This document shows, one piece after another, positions 26,801 through 35,421 of a stretch of DNA of 64,000 bases (its first letter is position 1; each line of letters starts with the position of its first letter). Origin of the DNA: Kistimonas sp964291485 (GTDB lineage Bacteria; Pseudomonadota; Gammaproteobacteria; Pseudomonadales; Endozoicomonadaceae); the NCBI GenBank assembly GCA_964291485.2, contig OZ220224.1, forward strand, positions 2,914,001-2,978,000, written 5' to 3'. Made by a program: the position numbers and the translations under genes. The notes under the pieces were generated by a model that did no database searches, was not told where the DNA came from, and saw nothing but the letters and a program-made list of their open reading frames with translations.

Positions 26801-27890
26801 AGAAACATTAGCAAAAATTAAAGAACAAATAGTCATGACACAAGCGAACAATGCCGCATTAAGCAGCGCAATGATCAAAGGAAAACTACCTACTCAAGAC
26901 GAGCGAATCCGCGAACTAGAACAATTAGCAGAAAGATTACATACCCTTTACGAGATCATTGACAACATACAACCAAACCGTTATCTAACCGGCGACATAA
27001 TAAAGGAATATATATTGGATATGTATACAAGCTTAACGGAATTAATGACATTTACCATTAGTACATTTAGCTTGATATACAGTCTAAAAATTACAGCAAG
27101 AACAGTACTTTTAGAAAGGAAAACCACTGATTATTTTATGTTATATCTCAGTACTATTGACATGCTACAAAAACCAATAACACGCATAATAACGATCGCA
27201 AAAACAAAACCCACACATGATCCGAGACACGAAGATTCACATATCAGTGCGCTTGAACTAAAAACACTTCCAGATGTAGTACTAAATGACGATTGTACTG
27301 GAACACTTGTAAAGACTGACAGCTCTATTTTGAGAAAGCATGCTGATCGCTTACAACCCATCCTTGAAACTTTTCTGGTAGATACTTACCGACTCTACAG
27401 TCAAGGTCCAGAATATCAAATTAAAGAACCTGAATGTTTTTACAATATGTTTTGCATATTCAAAAAAACCAGGCACTATGGACTAGCACGTAAAGCGATG
27501 GCGCATCATGTCGAATATTTAGCTAAAAGTGAAATATATCGAACGACATGCATGGAAGCTCGCTATAGGATTTTAATACCAGCAAGAGAGCTTATTGAAG
27601 GCTTATACAATGAATTCCTGCAGGAATACGAGACCCTGAATATTGTTTCAGAATCTCTTGACATACAATCCACTTATGCTGATATTGAAAAATATTGTGA
27701 TCTTGTACAGACATTACTTAATTTCACACAAGCTATAGCAAGTTTATCTGAATTACCACGTGACAAGTTTTATGCAGACTACCAAGGAATGATTGATCCT
27801 TCTGAAATTGAACAATACGCCTTAAACCTTGCTGTAGCTGAACAGACAAAACACCGAATGACTGTAGCTATGGAATATTGGCAAAGTTAA
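23823..27890 (+). CDS. Giant AT-rich effector-like protein B with TQT-motif array
   Basis: 1355 residues, family not recognised. Layout: N-terminal domain 1-330; polar disordered segment 330-600 holding seven TQT, VQT or SQT motifs (centred on Q367, Q381, Q415, Q429, Q442, Q464 and Q485); a bipartite basic cluster at 578-597 (KRLR, then KEERKKRKKQ) resembling a nuclear localisation signal; then about 750 residues of helical, coiled-coil and TPR-like sequence. This parallels protein A. The TQT motifs look like binding sites for eukaryotic dynein light chain LC8. ATG 23823 has AGGA eight bases upstream. No signal peptide. AT-rich compared with the amidotransferase before it and cysK after it. 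Host-directed function is inferred. Confidence 0.78.
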   Translation: MQSGGQISSSSATYPAVTQAPNISIYKYTLASGNIIQGPMPFLHYCNMSQTQNWDFKAASIAYIKMALDHYLASQVQGDIAISGYTGLACRLENDVPDLFQVVLQHLWHLHPILNEVVAKKILKLKTSFVDHHARDIHSYLMQVLSNHGDISILPLSTFNPASEQAMASCTTSNFCIDSKQGLLYEVEVSDTHIPHSLNKDYPYSQEHLMIPATLKSPREQPFFYLPVISINEFTSDIIQKLSQQHMIESLRKQHIATLECLMDIDRNLLRFQLLRREQVHLILSLISYINNPNRMSPDAAHYLQQHGIILKETCRIVTNVDMSTMQSTYSGQDAQREKQTTTIASRLVQVELGDAKYTRVDVKYVQTDKIDISTIEEESQTETVVTATNGTKTDATVYRTIGSQAKTTTSIETQTRKDEMPFCTAETQTIAPPSVLNIGTQTQKIIKKKEATQAKNKRDKTVQTRFVESSSPPKQTTSMQQGTQTDKSIGFAYPAETVDEPEMLTLAGVRIFETEEDVTPALPSLATTSGPVGEHTVETIDKTDAPTTVGKPLTTKSLPNIESPSERMPMDATERGKRLRLTSTPYPKEERKKRKKQFKESLTSLSKMVSPIARRRYINTENVLKKINTLHSALDKDIMYLNGLLDKDQNGTEKILSIPATELHLINKLENIAQTSEKCAILLCHIDNTTEDREQLETSIEILTRSVLEAHELIIELLSYIKSRVSTEDITSHAQWCKATSVTYSKLLIISSNITVIDRILSEAIKHTKHEKKHMWLSQIKTSVENQKSITQNCQDLFNWLSVPEAFRALNMDEICHELNETLSQLEIFFWHIISENKDDIHLYADLFYRMMIGLHVIGKHEVALDTLNLHTRRTQDNANYTLIVFSSEGEYFPSEEFILHVCQDVENRLNTLYPHIPLTISNSTDYLNALHYFKIAETYFTFQTIVALPTPATLPKVWWDKKIVEKLSPVTQQQVSEITQRISQYNEKQLTETLAKIKEQIVMTQANNAALSSAMIKGKLPTQDERIRELEQLAERLHTLYEIIDNIQPNRYLTGDIIKEYILDMYTSLTELMTFTISTFSLIYSLKITARTVLLERKTTDYFMLYLSTIDMLQKPITRIITIAKTKPTHDPRHEDSHISALELKTLPDVVLNDDCTGTLVKTDSSILRKHADRLQPILETFLVDTYRLYSQGPEYQIKEPECFYNMFCIFKKTRHYGLARKAMAHHVEYLAKSEIYRTTCMEARYRILIPARELIEGLYNEFLQEYETLNIVSESLDIQSTYADIEKYCDLVQTLLNFTQAIASLSELPRDKFYADYQGMIDPSEIEQYALNLAVAEQTKHRMTVAMEYWQS
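24915..25283 (+). other. Array of seven LC8-type (T/V/S)QT motifs within protein B
   Basis: In order: YVQTDK, ESQTET, IETQTRK, AETQTIA, IGTQTQK, KTVQTRF and QGTQTDK, in about 120 residues. Spacings are 14, 34, 14, 13, 22 and 21 residues. LC8 (DYNLL) sites are eight-residue linear motifs anchored by TQT or close variants, and multivalent partners such as Nup159 and ASCIZ have similar spacing. The match is by eye only. Confidence 0.6.
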
Positions 27891-27914
27891 GCAACTGCCA
27901 TCAAGAGCAGTTGC
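27891..27914. terminator. Hairpin between convergent protein B gene and cysK
   Basis: GCAACTG and CAGTTGC form a 7-bp stem with a ten-base loop right after the stop of gene B and ahead of the cysK stop. No T run on either side, so it is a weak terminator candidate. Confidence 0.4.
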
Positions 27915-27924
27915 CTATTCATTA

Positions 27925-28896
27925 TCACTGAACCATCTCAAGTTCTGTAAACATACCCTCAAACAGCGGTGAAGACAGGTAACGCTCTCCGGAATCCGGC
28001 AGGATTACTACGATTTTCTTGCCTTCATTGTCCTGACGGGCTGCAACACGCAAGGCCACAGCAAGTGCTGCACCGCAGGAGATACCGCACAGAATGCCCT
28101 CTTCCTTCATCAGGCGCAGCGCTGTCTCCATGGCTTCTTCATTGGAGACCTGCTCTACGCTATCAACAAGCGAAAGATCCAGGTTTTTCGGCACAAAACC
28201 GGCGCCAATACCCTGAATCTTGTGAGGTGCTGGTTTGACTTCATCACCATTCAGTGTCTGACTGATGACAGGGGATGTCACAGGCTCTACCGCAATACTG
28301 GTGATCGCCTTGCCCTTTTCCTGCTTAATATAACGGGAGACTCCAGTAATGGTTCCGCCGGTGCCCACGCCGGCAACCAGAATATCAATCTCCCCGTCGG
28401 TATCTTCCCAGATTTCAGGGCCAGTCGTCTGCTCATGAATTCTCGGGTTAGCGGGATTTTCAAACTGCTGAAGCAACAGGTAACGCTCCGGGTCACTCTC
28501 AGCAATTTCTTTTGCCTTGGCAATGGCGCCATTCATGCCTTTCGCGGGTTCGGTCAACACCAGTTTCGCCCCTAGCGCCTTGAGAATCTTGCGGCGTTCA
28601 AGGCTCATGGACGACGGCATGGTCAGAGTCAACGAAATGCCACGGGCAGATGCCACAAATGCCAGTGCAATCCCGGTGTTACCACTAGTCGGCTCCACTA
28701 GTTCCATACCAGGCTTCAGACGTCCAGATTGTTCAGCATCCCAAATCATACTGGCGCCGATCCGGCATTTCACGCTACCTGCAGGGTTACGGGATTCAAT
28801 CTTGGCATAAATTTCATAGCCTTTGCCGATCCGGTTCAGTTTCACCAGCGGCGTATGACCGATTGAGAGGGAGTTATCATCATAAATCCGGGTCAT
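27925..28896 (-). CDS. cysK: Cysteine synthase A (O-acetylserine sulfhydrylase)
   Basis: A 323-residue PLP enzyme making cysteine from O-acetylserine and sulfide in the cytoplasm. The PLP lysine is in ESRNPAGSVKCRIG. The substrate loop is PTSGNTGIALAF. The cofactor phosphate loop is GVGTGGTITG, and the C-terminal serine for the pyridine nitrogen is in ILPDSGERYLS. The lysine motif usually reads NPxGSVKDR; here C replaces D. Start at ATG 28896 (MTRIYDD) is chosen because AAGGA lies eight bases upstream; the frame extends 14 codons further without a better signal. Confidence 0.95.
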   Translation of the reverse strand: MTRIYDDNSLSIGHTPLVKLNRIGKGYEIYAKIESRNPAGSVKCRIGASMIWDAEQSGRLKPGMELVEPTSGNTGIALAFVASARGISLTLTMPSSMSLERRKILKALGAKLVLTEPAKGMNGAIAKAKEIAESDPERYLLLQQFENPANPRIHEQTTGPEIWEDTDGEIDILVAGVGTGGTITGVSRYIKQEKGKAITSIAVEPVTSPVISQTLNGDEVKPAPHKIQGIGAGFVPKNLDLSLVDSVEQVSNEEAMETALRLMKEEGILCGISCGAALAVALRVAARQDNEGKKIVVILPDSGERYLSSPLFEGMFTELEMVQ

Positions 28897-29367
28897 TATC
28901 GAGATCCTTTCTAAATAGGCGTTGATAACAAAAACCACTGAAGCGATGCACCACTATAGGGAAACACCGTATGCATTTGAACGATGAAAAAATAATTTAC
29001 AAATAACTGAAATGCATATGAAAGTCCCTAAACCACCAACTTCCCCCCTGCTGATGGGTCGGTTTGCCCGTGTCTGTTTGCAGCAGCGGCAGGGATGCCG
29101 CGGTAGCATCGCAAGGCAGGAAAGCCTTGTCGATGCGGCGAAAAACAGACACGGGCAAACCGAACCTCCCCATAACCGGCCAGCAAGTGAAACCCAAAAC
29201 CAGCACAGCAAACCCACCCGGCAAAGCCTATCCTGAAACCGGCAGAGAACCTCCCAAGATACCTTCCGCCAATTGCCAATAATTAAACGCTTGTTTAAAG
29301 TAGCGCCAGATCAATCAATAACAAGCGTTCAACGCAAGGCCCGGAAGGCCGAAACGACGGAAAGCAC
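28897..29367. other. 470-base gap between divergent cysK and moxR-like genes
   Basis: This holds the two divergent promoters and, in the middle, the 103-bp palindromic element at 29060-29162. Short open frames cross the palindrome on both strands but look like by-products of its symmetry. No other gene recognised. Confidence 0.5.
29060..29162. repeat. 103-bp palindromic element with nested stems
   Basis: The outer arms, CGGTTTGCCCGTGTCTGTTT (29060-29079) and its exact complement (29143-29162), are 20 bp with no mismatch. Inside them, GCCGC...GCGGC, GCATCG...CGATGC and CAAGGC...GCCTTG pair in order around an AGGAAA loop. The whole can form one long cruciform or RNA hairpin. It resembles a REP/MITE-like mobile repeat more than a terminator, as there is no T run. 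No second copy was found by eye in the window. Confidence 0.75.
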
Positions 29368-30213
29368 ATGACATTCAAGAGCACTGACCAGTATATCGCT
29401 ACCGACGAATTGCGCATGGCTGTCAACGCCGCCGTTACCCTGCAGCGTCCGCTGCTGGTCAAAGGTGAACCGGGTACGGGTAAGACCATGCTGGCGGAAC
29501 AGGTGGCACAGTCCCTGGGTAAACCGTTGATCCAGTGGAACATCAAGTCCACTACCCGCGCCCAGCAGGGTTTGTACGACTATGATGCGGTCTCTCGCCT
29601 GCGCGACTCCCAGCTCGGTGATGACAAGGTTCACGATATCAATAACTACATCGTCAAAGGCAAGCTCTGGGAGGCGTTCACAGCTGATGAACAGGTGGTG
29701 CTTCTGATTGATGAAATCGACAAGGCTGACATCGAATTCCCGAACGATCTGCTCCAGGAGATCGACCGGATGGAGTTCTATGTTTACGAAACCCGTCAGC
29801 TGATCAAAGCTAAACAGCGCCCGATCGTCATCATTACCAGTAATAATGAGAAAGAACTGCCGGATGCCTTCCTGCGTCGCTGTTTCTTCCACTACATCAA
29901 CTTTCCGGATCAGGACACCATGAAAGCGATCGTGGATGTCCACTTTCCTGACATCAGTCAGGAGCTGGTAAAAGAAGCGCTTGAAGTGTTTTTTGATGTG
30001 CGAAAAGTGCCCGGATTAAAGAAAAAACCCTCTACTTCAGAGTTGATCGACTGGCTGAAGCTCTTGCTGGCCGATGAGGTTCCGACCGACCTGCTGCAAC
30101 AACGGGATCCCAGCAAAGCGATTCCGCCACTCTGTGGCGCGCTGGTCAAAAACGAACAGGATGTACAGCTACTCGAAAAACTGGCGTTCATGGCGCGCCG
30201 GGCTGGACGTTAA
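29368..30213 (+). CDS. MoxR-family AAA+ ATPase
   Basis: A 281-residue AAA+ ATPase with Walker A GEPGTGKT (33-40), Walker B VLLIDEID (111-118), sensor 1 VIITSNNEKELPDAFLRRC including the arginine finger region, and a C-terminal lid. MoxR ATPases work with VWA-domain proteins as chaperones that mature or activate enzyme complexes. This one is followed four bases later by such a VWA gene, so the two form an operon and probably one complex. The client is unknown. Ordinary base composition. Confidence 0.92.
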   Translation: MTFKSTDQYIATDELRMAVNAAVTLQRPLLVKGEPGTGKTMLAEQVAQSLGKPLIQWNIKSTTRAQQGLYDYDAVSRLRDSQLGDDKVHDINNYIVKGKLWEAFTADEQVVLLIDEIDKADIEFPNDLLQEIDRMEFYVYETRQLIKAKQRPIVIITSNNEKELPDAFLRRCFFHYINFPDQDTMKAIVDVHFPDISQELVKEALEVFFDVRKVPGLKKKPSTSELIDWLKLLLADEVPTDLLQQRDPSKAIPPLCGALVKNEQDVQLLEKLAFMARRAGR

Positions 30214-30217
30214 CCCC

Positions 30218-31396
30218 ATGCTGCTGACTTTTTTCGATACCCTGCGTACCTTCCGGGTCCCCGTCAGTATCCGGGAATACCTGGATCTTGTCGCAGCGCT
30301 GAAGTCACATCTCGCTTTCGCCAACATGGACGACTTTTATCATCTAAGCCGTGCAGTTCTGGTGAAAGATGAACGTCACTTTGACAAGTTCGACCGGGCA
30401 TTTTCCGCGTATTTTGAGGGCCTGGACGATCTGGACAACCTGCTGGACGCCCTGATTCCGGAAGACTGGTTACGCAAGGAATTCGAGAAATACCTTTCCG
30501 ACGAAGAAAAGGCCAAAATCAACAGCCTTGGCAGTTTGGAAAAACTGCTGGAAGAATTCCGCAAACGTCTTGAGGAACAGAAAGAACGCCACCAGGGCGG
30601 CAACCGCTGGATTGGCACCGGCGGCACCTCCCCATTCGGTGCTTATGGTTACAATCCGGAAGGTATCCGGATAGGTCAGGATGGCGGCCGCAACCAGCGC
30701 GCAGCCAAAGTCTGGGACAAACGGGAATACCGTAATCTGGACGACAGTGTTGAACTGGGCACCCGCAATATCAAGGTCGCCCTGCGACGCTTGCGCAAAT
30801 TTGCCCGCGAGGGTGCTGCTGAAGAGCTGGATCTTGACGACACCATTCGTTCTACTGCGCAGTCCGGCGGCATGCTGGACATCAAGATGGTGCCGGAACG
30901 CCACAACAACGTGAAGGTCCTGCTGTTCATGGATATTGGCGGCACTATGGATGCCCACGTCAAAGTGTGCGAAGAACTCTTCTCAGCCATTCGAACGGAA
31001 TTCAAGCATCTCGAATTATTTTACTTTCATAACTTTGTTTATGAGTCTGTCTGGAAGGATAACTACAGGCGGGATTCTGAGCGTATCCAGACCTTGGACA
31101 TCCTGCACAAATATGGCAGTGACTATAAGGTAATTTTTGTCGGTGATGCCGCCATGGCACCTTATGAAGTGACTCATCCCGGCGGCAGTATCGAGCACTG
31201 GAATGATGAACCCGGCTCCACCTGGATGCTCCGGTTCATGGAGAAATTCCGTAAAATCGCCTGGCTTAACCCCTACCCTGAGCACGCGTGGGAATATACC
31301 ACGTCAACCACGATCATCCGTGAACTGGTAAATAACGAGATGTACCCCTTAACAGTCAAGGGGATTGAGGATGGAATGCGGTATCTAAGCCGTTGA
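30218..31396 (+). CDS. VWA domain protein, CoxE-like partner of MoxR ATPase
   Basis: A 392-residue soluble protein. ATG 30218 lies four bases after the moxR-like stop. The N-terminal half is helical and charged (KYLSDEEKAKINSLGSLEK), with a Gly-rich turn RWIGTGGTSPFGAYGYNPEG. The C-terminal von Willebrand A domain starts at VKVLLFMDIGGTMDAHV. Its MIDAS motif is DxGxT rather than DxSxS, as in CoxE-like proteins I recall. It is the usual partner of MoxR AAA+ ATPases. The frame is open further upstream but that part overlaps the ATPase gene. A hairpin follows the stop. Confidence 0.9.
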   Translation: MLLTFFDTLRTFRVPVSIREYLDLVAALKSHLAFANMDDFYHLSRAVLVKDERHFDKFDRAFSAYFEGLDDLDNLLDALIPEDWLRKEFEKYLSDEEKAKINSLGSLEKLLEEFRKRLEEQKERHQGGNRWIGTGGTSPFGAYGYNPEGIRIGQDGGRNQRAAKVWDKREYRNLDDSVELGTRNIKVALRRLRKFAREGAAEELDLDDTIRSTAQSGGMLDIKMVPERHNNVKVLLFMDIGGTMDAHVKVCEELFSAIRTEFKHLELFYFHNFVYESVWKDNYRRDSERIQTLDILHKYGSDYKVIFVGDAAMAPYEVTHPGGSIEHWNDEPGSTWMLRFMEKFRKIAWLNPYPEHAWEYTTSTTIIRELVNNEMYPLTVKGIEDGMRYLSR

Positions 31397-31399
31397 CTT

Positions 31400-31422
31400 A
31401 CGGTCGTTCGACAAACGACCGT
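31400..31422 (+). terminator. Hairpin after the MoxR-VWA operon
   Basis: ACGGTCGTT and AACGACCGT form a 9-bp perfect stem with a CGACA loop four bases after the VWA stop. Only TAATT follows, so termination strength is uncertain. Confidence 0.55.
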
Positions 31423-31528
31423 TAATTGCCAACTAACAAACTTGAGCATTTCACGAACTAATTTTCTCAAAAAAGGTCATTAGAGTCATTGAAAACAACC
31501 AGCAATTGCTGCCAGTATCAGCGTAAGC

Positions 31529-33898
31529 ATGATGAGAACAGAGCAAAAATTTCTTACTTCATTTACAGTACTTCAAGAAACATTGGCGACCCAATTATTA
31601 AAGCCATGCAGTGAAACCGATTTTGATACAGAACAAACGGTTATCGTTAATTTTCGAGATGGAAGGCGTACTCTCTACAAGAGAAGTCCATTCGAACCAA
31701 TTAATGCCTTATTAACTCTTAAAGAAGCAGAAATCACCTACTCTCTGATCCAAGAGAGGACGATTAAAATCCAGTTTGAACTGGAAAATCTTATCAATAG
31801 ATTTGAAAGATTACAGGTAAAAGCTGACTATTGCCAATCGCTAAAAGCATGCTATGAAGTAACAGGCGAATTCATAGAATCCCATTATGGGGCAATCAGT
31901 ACAAGGTTGCTCTACAATCTGGAAGCTCTTGCGCGTTTCTATGGATTTAACCTAAATAACCATATAATTAAAAGGGGCGTATGTTATGGACTTAATGCCT
32001 GCATGATTGTTCAATTTCTTTATAAAAACCTCTTTGACACCTTCGACATTTTATTTTCTTTATCCCACTTTAAACCATATACTTTGAATGGACGGAATTA
32101 CTATTCAATAGTTGACTTACTTTCAAATGCAAGCGCCTTTTACTTATCACTTCCAGAAGCAACACGCCACACCTCGGATTCACTAAATAGAGACCACAAA
32201 GAACTTGTAGAAATCCTCAATTACCGCGCAATATTTGAACAGATAATACTATTTCAATATCCCAGAGATACTGCACTCTATGAAATAACGACTGTGCAAG
32301 ATATATTAGCCATAACCTCTATGCTTTATCTAAAATCGCCTATTAAAGAAGAAAGAGGTGGTATCATCATACAAGACTTACAGGGGCTTACGTCTTACTT
32401 TCACGACATTTTCTCACTGGAATATCGAAAAAATACTGCCTATTTACTGACAAACGCCTCTCACACAATAGTTATTTTAGAAACCCTAATCCCAGAAATC
32501 CATTCTGAAAAAATTCTCATATTATTTGACCAAAACATATACGACTATCATAAATCATACAAATTACGCTATAAAATAGAAGAATTATCTATTGCCGTAA
32601 TGGATACATTCGAACAGGAAAACAAAAAAACATGTGTTTTTTCAATTAATGCTTACCACATAAAGACAGAAGAACCAAAAGATTATACGAGGATAAAAAA
32701 CCTTAAAACACTTACATTAGCATCAACAGAAAAATCAAGAAAAAAATCGACCACATCATTACAGCTAGCGCTTGAATTAGCCATTGAACAAAAACATAAA
32801 GAACAGGTCGATTTTTTTCTAAAAACACTAACATTAAAATCACAAAAAATTGATTTATTCAGTACAAGCCTATGCGCAGCCAAACATAACGATTTAATCA
32901 CACTTAAAAAAGTCATGACTATTGACAAAGAACTACTGAATAGACCTTATGGAGATAAGGCTACGATTAGTGAACAAAGAAAACACTGCACTGGTGAATT
33001 CGTTCTATTAGCAGCATATGATTTTAATCGTCCATCCATACTAAAGTATGCTTACGATCTTTACAAATTTTCTTGGGGACATTGCTGGAATGAGCCAGAA
33101 TTTAGCACTGTGCCAATCATAATGGCCAGCAAAAGAGGATTCAGCAACATAGTTAAATGCCTTCTTCCAACCGCTGGTCAATCCTACTGGCAATCACATA
33201 GGCCGATAATTCAAGCCTGTTTCAATACAGCATGTCAATATGGTCATAGTAAGACAGTTGATGAACTTCTTACCTATTTCAGACATGACCTTTTATCTCT
33301 AGATCTTACATCTGCTCTCAAGTATGCCTGTAGCAATGGATATACCTCAATCGTGATGGCCATACTTAAGGAAATTCATGAAACCATCACTTGTAAAGGG
33401 GAGTTATTGCGGCTTGCATGCCACGGAAAGCATCGCGGTGTTTGTCAGGTAATACTGGATACCTATTCAACAGACTGTTTTGATATCGACCCCGCAGGTT
33501 ATAGTGCTTTATCCATAGCAGCCAGTGAAAATCATCACAAACTGGCTGCTATGCTGGAAAAACTTGAGCCGGCCATGTTGCGTTCCAAGATGACATCAAG
33601 CCCTCAATCTCCTCTTCTCTGTGCTATCCGTCAAGGCCACATAGCCATGGCCAGATTTCTGTTATCACATGGATATTCCACACAAGGCATGCGAGCACTT
33701 GTTCTCGCTTGTAAAAGCGCTGTCAATCCAGATCTCGTTCAATTACTCATTCACCAGGCTCTATGTGATCAGATTGATATTGCTTCCTACCAAAATCCAG
33801 CCGGACAATCACTACTCACCATTACAAAAGCCGGATACCCTAGCCAACGTCGAACCGTAGTGACAGGTATGGTGGTAAACGCACTGAAAGATTTATGA
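31529..33898 (+). CDS. Ankyrin-repeat protein C with papain-like N-terminal domain
   Basis: 789 residues. The N-terminal 400 residues look like a clan CA cysteine protease of the YopT/AvrPphB kind. Cys152 is in GVCYGLNACM, His312 in NASHTIVIL and Asp334 in LILFDQNIYDY, matching that family's order and surroundings. This is inferred by eye. From about residue 430 to 775 there are six or more degenerate ankyrin repeats, for example ALKYACSNGYTSIVMAIL, ALSIAASENHHKLAAML and PLLCAIRQGHIAMARFLLSHG. There is no signal peptide. The N-terminal half is strongly AT-rich and the last part less so. Ankyrin-protease fusions are typical of effectors from intracellular bacteria. ATG 31529 or 31532. Confidence 0.78.
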   Translation: MMRTEQKFLTSFTVLQETLATQLLKPCSETDFDTEQTVIVNFRDGRRTLYKRSPFEPINALLTLKEAEITYSLIQERTIKIQFELENLINRFERLQVKADYCQSLKACYEVTGEFIESHYGAISTRLLYNLEALARFYGFNLNNHIIKRGVCYGLNACMIVQFLYKNLFDTFDILFSLSHFKPYTLNGRNYYSIVDLLSNASAFYLSLPEATRHTSDSLNRDHKELVEILNYRAIFEQIILFQYPRDTALYEITTVQDILAITSMLYLKSPIKEERGGIIIQDLQGLTSYFHDIFSLEYRKNTAYLLTNASHTIVILETLIPEIHSEKILILFDQNIYDYHKSYKLRYKIEELSIAVMDTFEQENKKTCVFSINAYHIKTEEPKDYTRIKNLKTLTLASTEKSRKKSTTSLQLALELAIEQKHKEQVDFFLKTLTLKSQKIDLFSTSLCAAKHNDLITLKKVMTIDKELLNRPYGDKATISEQRKHCTGEFVLLAAYDFNRPSILKYAYDLYKFSWGHCWNEPEFSTVPIIMASKRGFSNIVKCLLPTAGQSYWQSHRPIIQACFNTACQYGHSKTVDELLTYFRHDLLSLDLTSALKYACSNGYTSIVMAILKEIHETITCKGELLRLACHGKHRGVCQVILDTYSTDCFDIDPAGYSALSIAASENHHKLAAMLEKLEPAMLRSKMTSSPQSPLLCAIRQGHIAMARFLLSHGYSTQGMRALVLACKSAVNPDLVQLLIHQALCDQIDIASYQNPAGQSLLTITKAGYPSQRRTVVTGMVVNALKDL

Positions 33899-33902
33899 AA
33901 CA

Positions 33903-33941
33903 GGCGAGCATGCACCTTGCCATAAAAGACAAATGCTCGCC
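33903..33941. terminator. Inverted repeat between convergent gene C and gdhA
   Basis: GGCGAGCAT (33903-33911) and ATGCTCGCC (33933-33941) form a 9-bp perfect stem with a 21-base loop. There is no T run. Possible bidirectional terminator. Confidence 0.4.
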
Positions 33942-33958
33942 ATAGAGCGCACTGGAAT

Positions 33959-35320
33959 CTATATAACGCCCAACGCAATCATCGCATCAGCGACTTTTAC
34001 ATAACCGGCAATATTCGCACCGCGCTGGTAGTTAATACTGTCGCCGTCTCGGCCATACTGCAGCATCCGGGCATGAATATCTTTCATGATATTCTGAAGC
34101 CGGCTATCGACCTCTTCCCGGCTCCAGCTCAGGCGCATGCTGTTCTGTGACATTTCCAGACCGGAAACCGCAACGCCCCCCGCATTCGCGGCCTTGGCGG
34201 GACCAAACATGATTCCGGCCTGGTGGAAAACCTTCACACCGGCTTCACGAGTCGGCATATTCGCCCCTTCCGCCACCAACCTGCAGCCATTGCTGACCAG
34301 GTCCCGGGCGTCCGATTCATCAATCTCATTCTGGGTGGCGCAGGGGAAAGCCAGCTCAGCGGAAACCTCCCAGGGACGCTTATCCGCGTGGTATTCAACG
34401 CCGCTGTATTCATCGGCATACTCTTCGATTCGACCACGACGCTCAAATTTCAGTGCCTTGATCCATTCCAGTTTTTCCGGTGTGATACCCTGTTTATCGA
34501 GAATGTAGCCTGATGAATCTGAGAGCGTCAGCACCTTCGCGCCTTTCTGCAACAGTTTCTCAGCGGCATAGATCGCCACATTCCCGGAACCGGAAACCAC
34601 CGCCGTCTTTCCATCCAGCCGCTCGCCTTTCACATCCAGCATATTTTCAGCCATGTAGACAGCACCGTATCCCGTTGCTTCAGGACGAATCAGAGAGCCA
34701 CCGACGGCAAGATCTTTACCTGTCAGCACAGGCGTCAGCTCGTTGGTCAGCCGCTTGAACTGCCCAAAAAGATAACTGACCTCACGACTGCCGACACCGA
34801 TATCTCCGGCAGGAATATCCGTATGTGGGCCAATATAACGGTAAAGGTGCGTCATGAAAGCCTGACAGAAATTCATGACTTCAAGGTCAGACTTCCCCTT
34901 GGGATTGAAATCAGAACCACCTTTGGCACCTCCCATGGGCAACCCGGTCAGGCTGTTCTTGAAGGTTTGTTCAAAGGCAAGGAATTTCAGGGTATCGAGG
35001 GTGACATCCTTATGAAACCGTATGCCTCCCTTATACGGTCCAATGCAGTTACAGTGCTGCACGCGGTAGCCCCGGTTGGTACGAACGTTGTGATCATCAT
35101 CCACCCAGTTGACGCGGAAGGTAATAATGCGGTCAGGTTCCGTCAGGCGTTCCAACAGATCCATACGCCGGTAGCGTGGATTGGCCTTCATGAAGGGCAG
35201 CACATCCGTGGCCAGTTCATGAACTGCCTGATAGAAATCCTCCTCGCCGGGATTCCGGCGGGCAAAACCCGCCATAAAGCATTCCAGCACATCTTCGGTG
35301 CTCATACGTTCGATATCCAT
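33959..35320 (-). CDS. gdhA: NADP-type glutamate dehydrogenase
   Basis: A 453-residue hexameric enzyme that aminates 2-oxoglutarate to glutamate, close to the 447 residues of E. coli GdhA. The substrate-binding stretch KNSLTGLPMGGAKGG includes the catalytic lysine region. PAGDIGVGSREVSYLFGQ and the Rossmann motif VSGSGNVAIYAAEKL follow, and NSMRLSWSREEVD lies near the end, as in the NADP-dependent small-subunit class. Start ATG 35320 fits the family N-terminus. It converges with gene C. Confidence 0.97.
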   Translation of the reverse strand: MDIERMSTEDVLECFMAGFARRNPGEEDFYQAVHELATDVLPFMKANPRYRRMDLLERLTEPDRIITFRVNWVDDDHNVRTNRGYRVQHCNCIGPYKGGIRFHKDVTLDTLKFLAFEQTFKNSLTGLPMGGAKGGSDFNPKGKSDLEVMNFCQAFMTHLYRYIGPHTDIPAGDIGVGSREVSYLFGQFKRLTNELTPVLTGKDLAVGGSLIRPEATGYGAVYMAENMLDVKGERLDGKTAVVSGSGNVAIYAAEKLLQKGAKVLTLSDSSGYILDKQGITPEKLEWIKALKFERRGRIEEYADEYSGVEYHADKRPWEVSAELAFPCATQNEIDESDARDLVSNGCRLVAEGANMPTREAGVKVFHQAGIMFGPAKAANAGGVAVSGLEMSQNSMRLSWSREEVDSRLQNIMKDIHARMLQYGRDGDSINYQRGANIAGYVKVADAMIALGVI

Positions 35321-35421
35321 GGATAGTCTCTGTCAAACTGTGGGAAGTGATTGCTCCAAGAATAGCAGTCGAGCGTCTGCTATTCGGTAATAAATGGTTA
35401 TGGTTGTGTCATCCGTTGTAT

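Noticed and set aside
29012..29282. Several overlapping short frames on both strands across the palindrome
   Set aside because: They mirror each other because of the inverted repeat, lack start signals and encode near-complementary low-complexity peptides.
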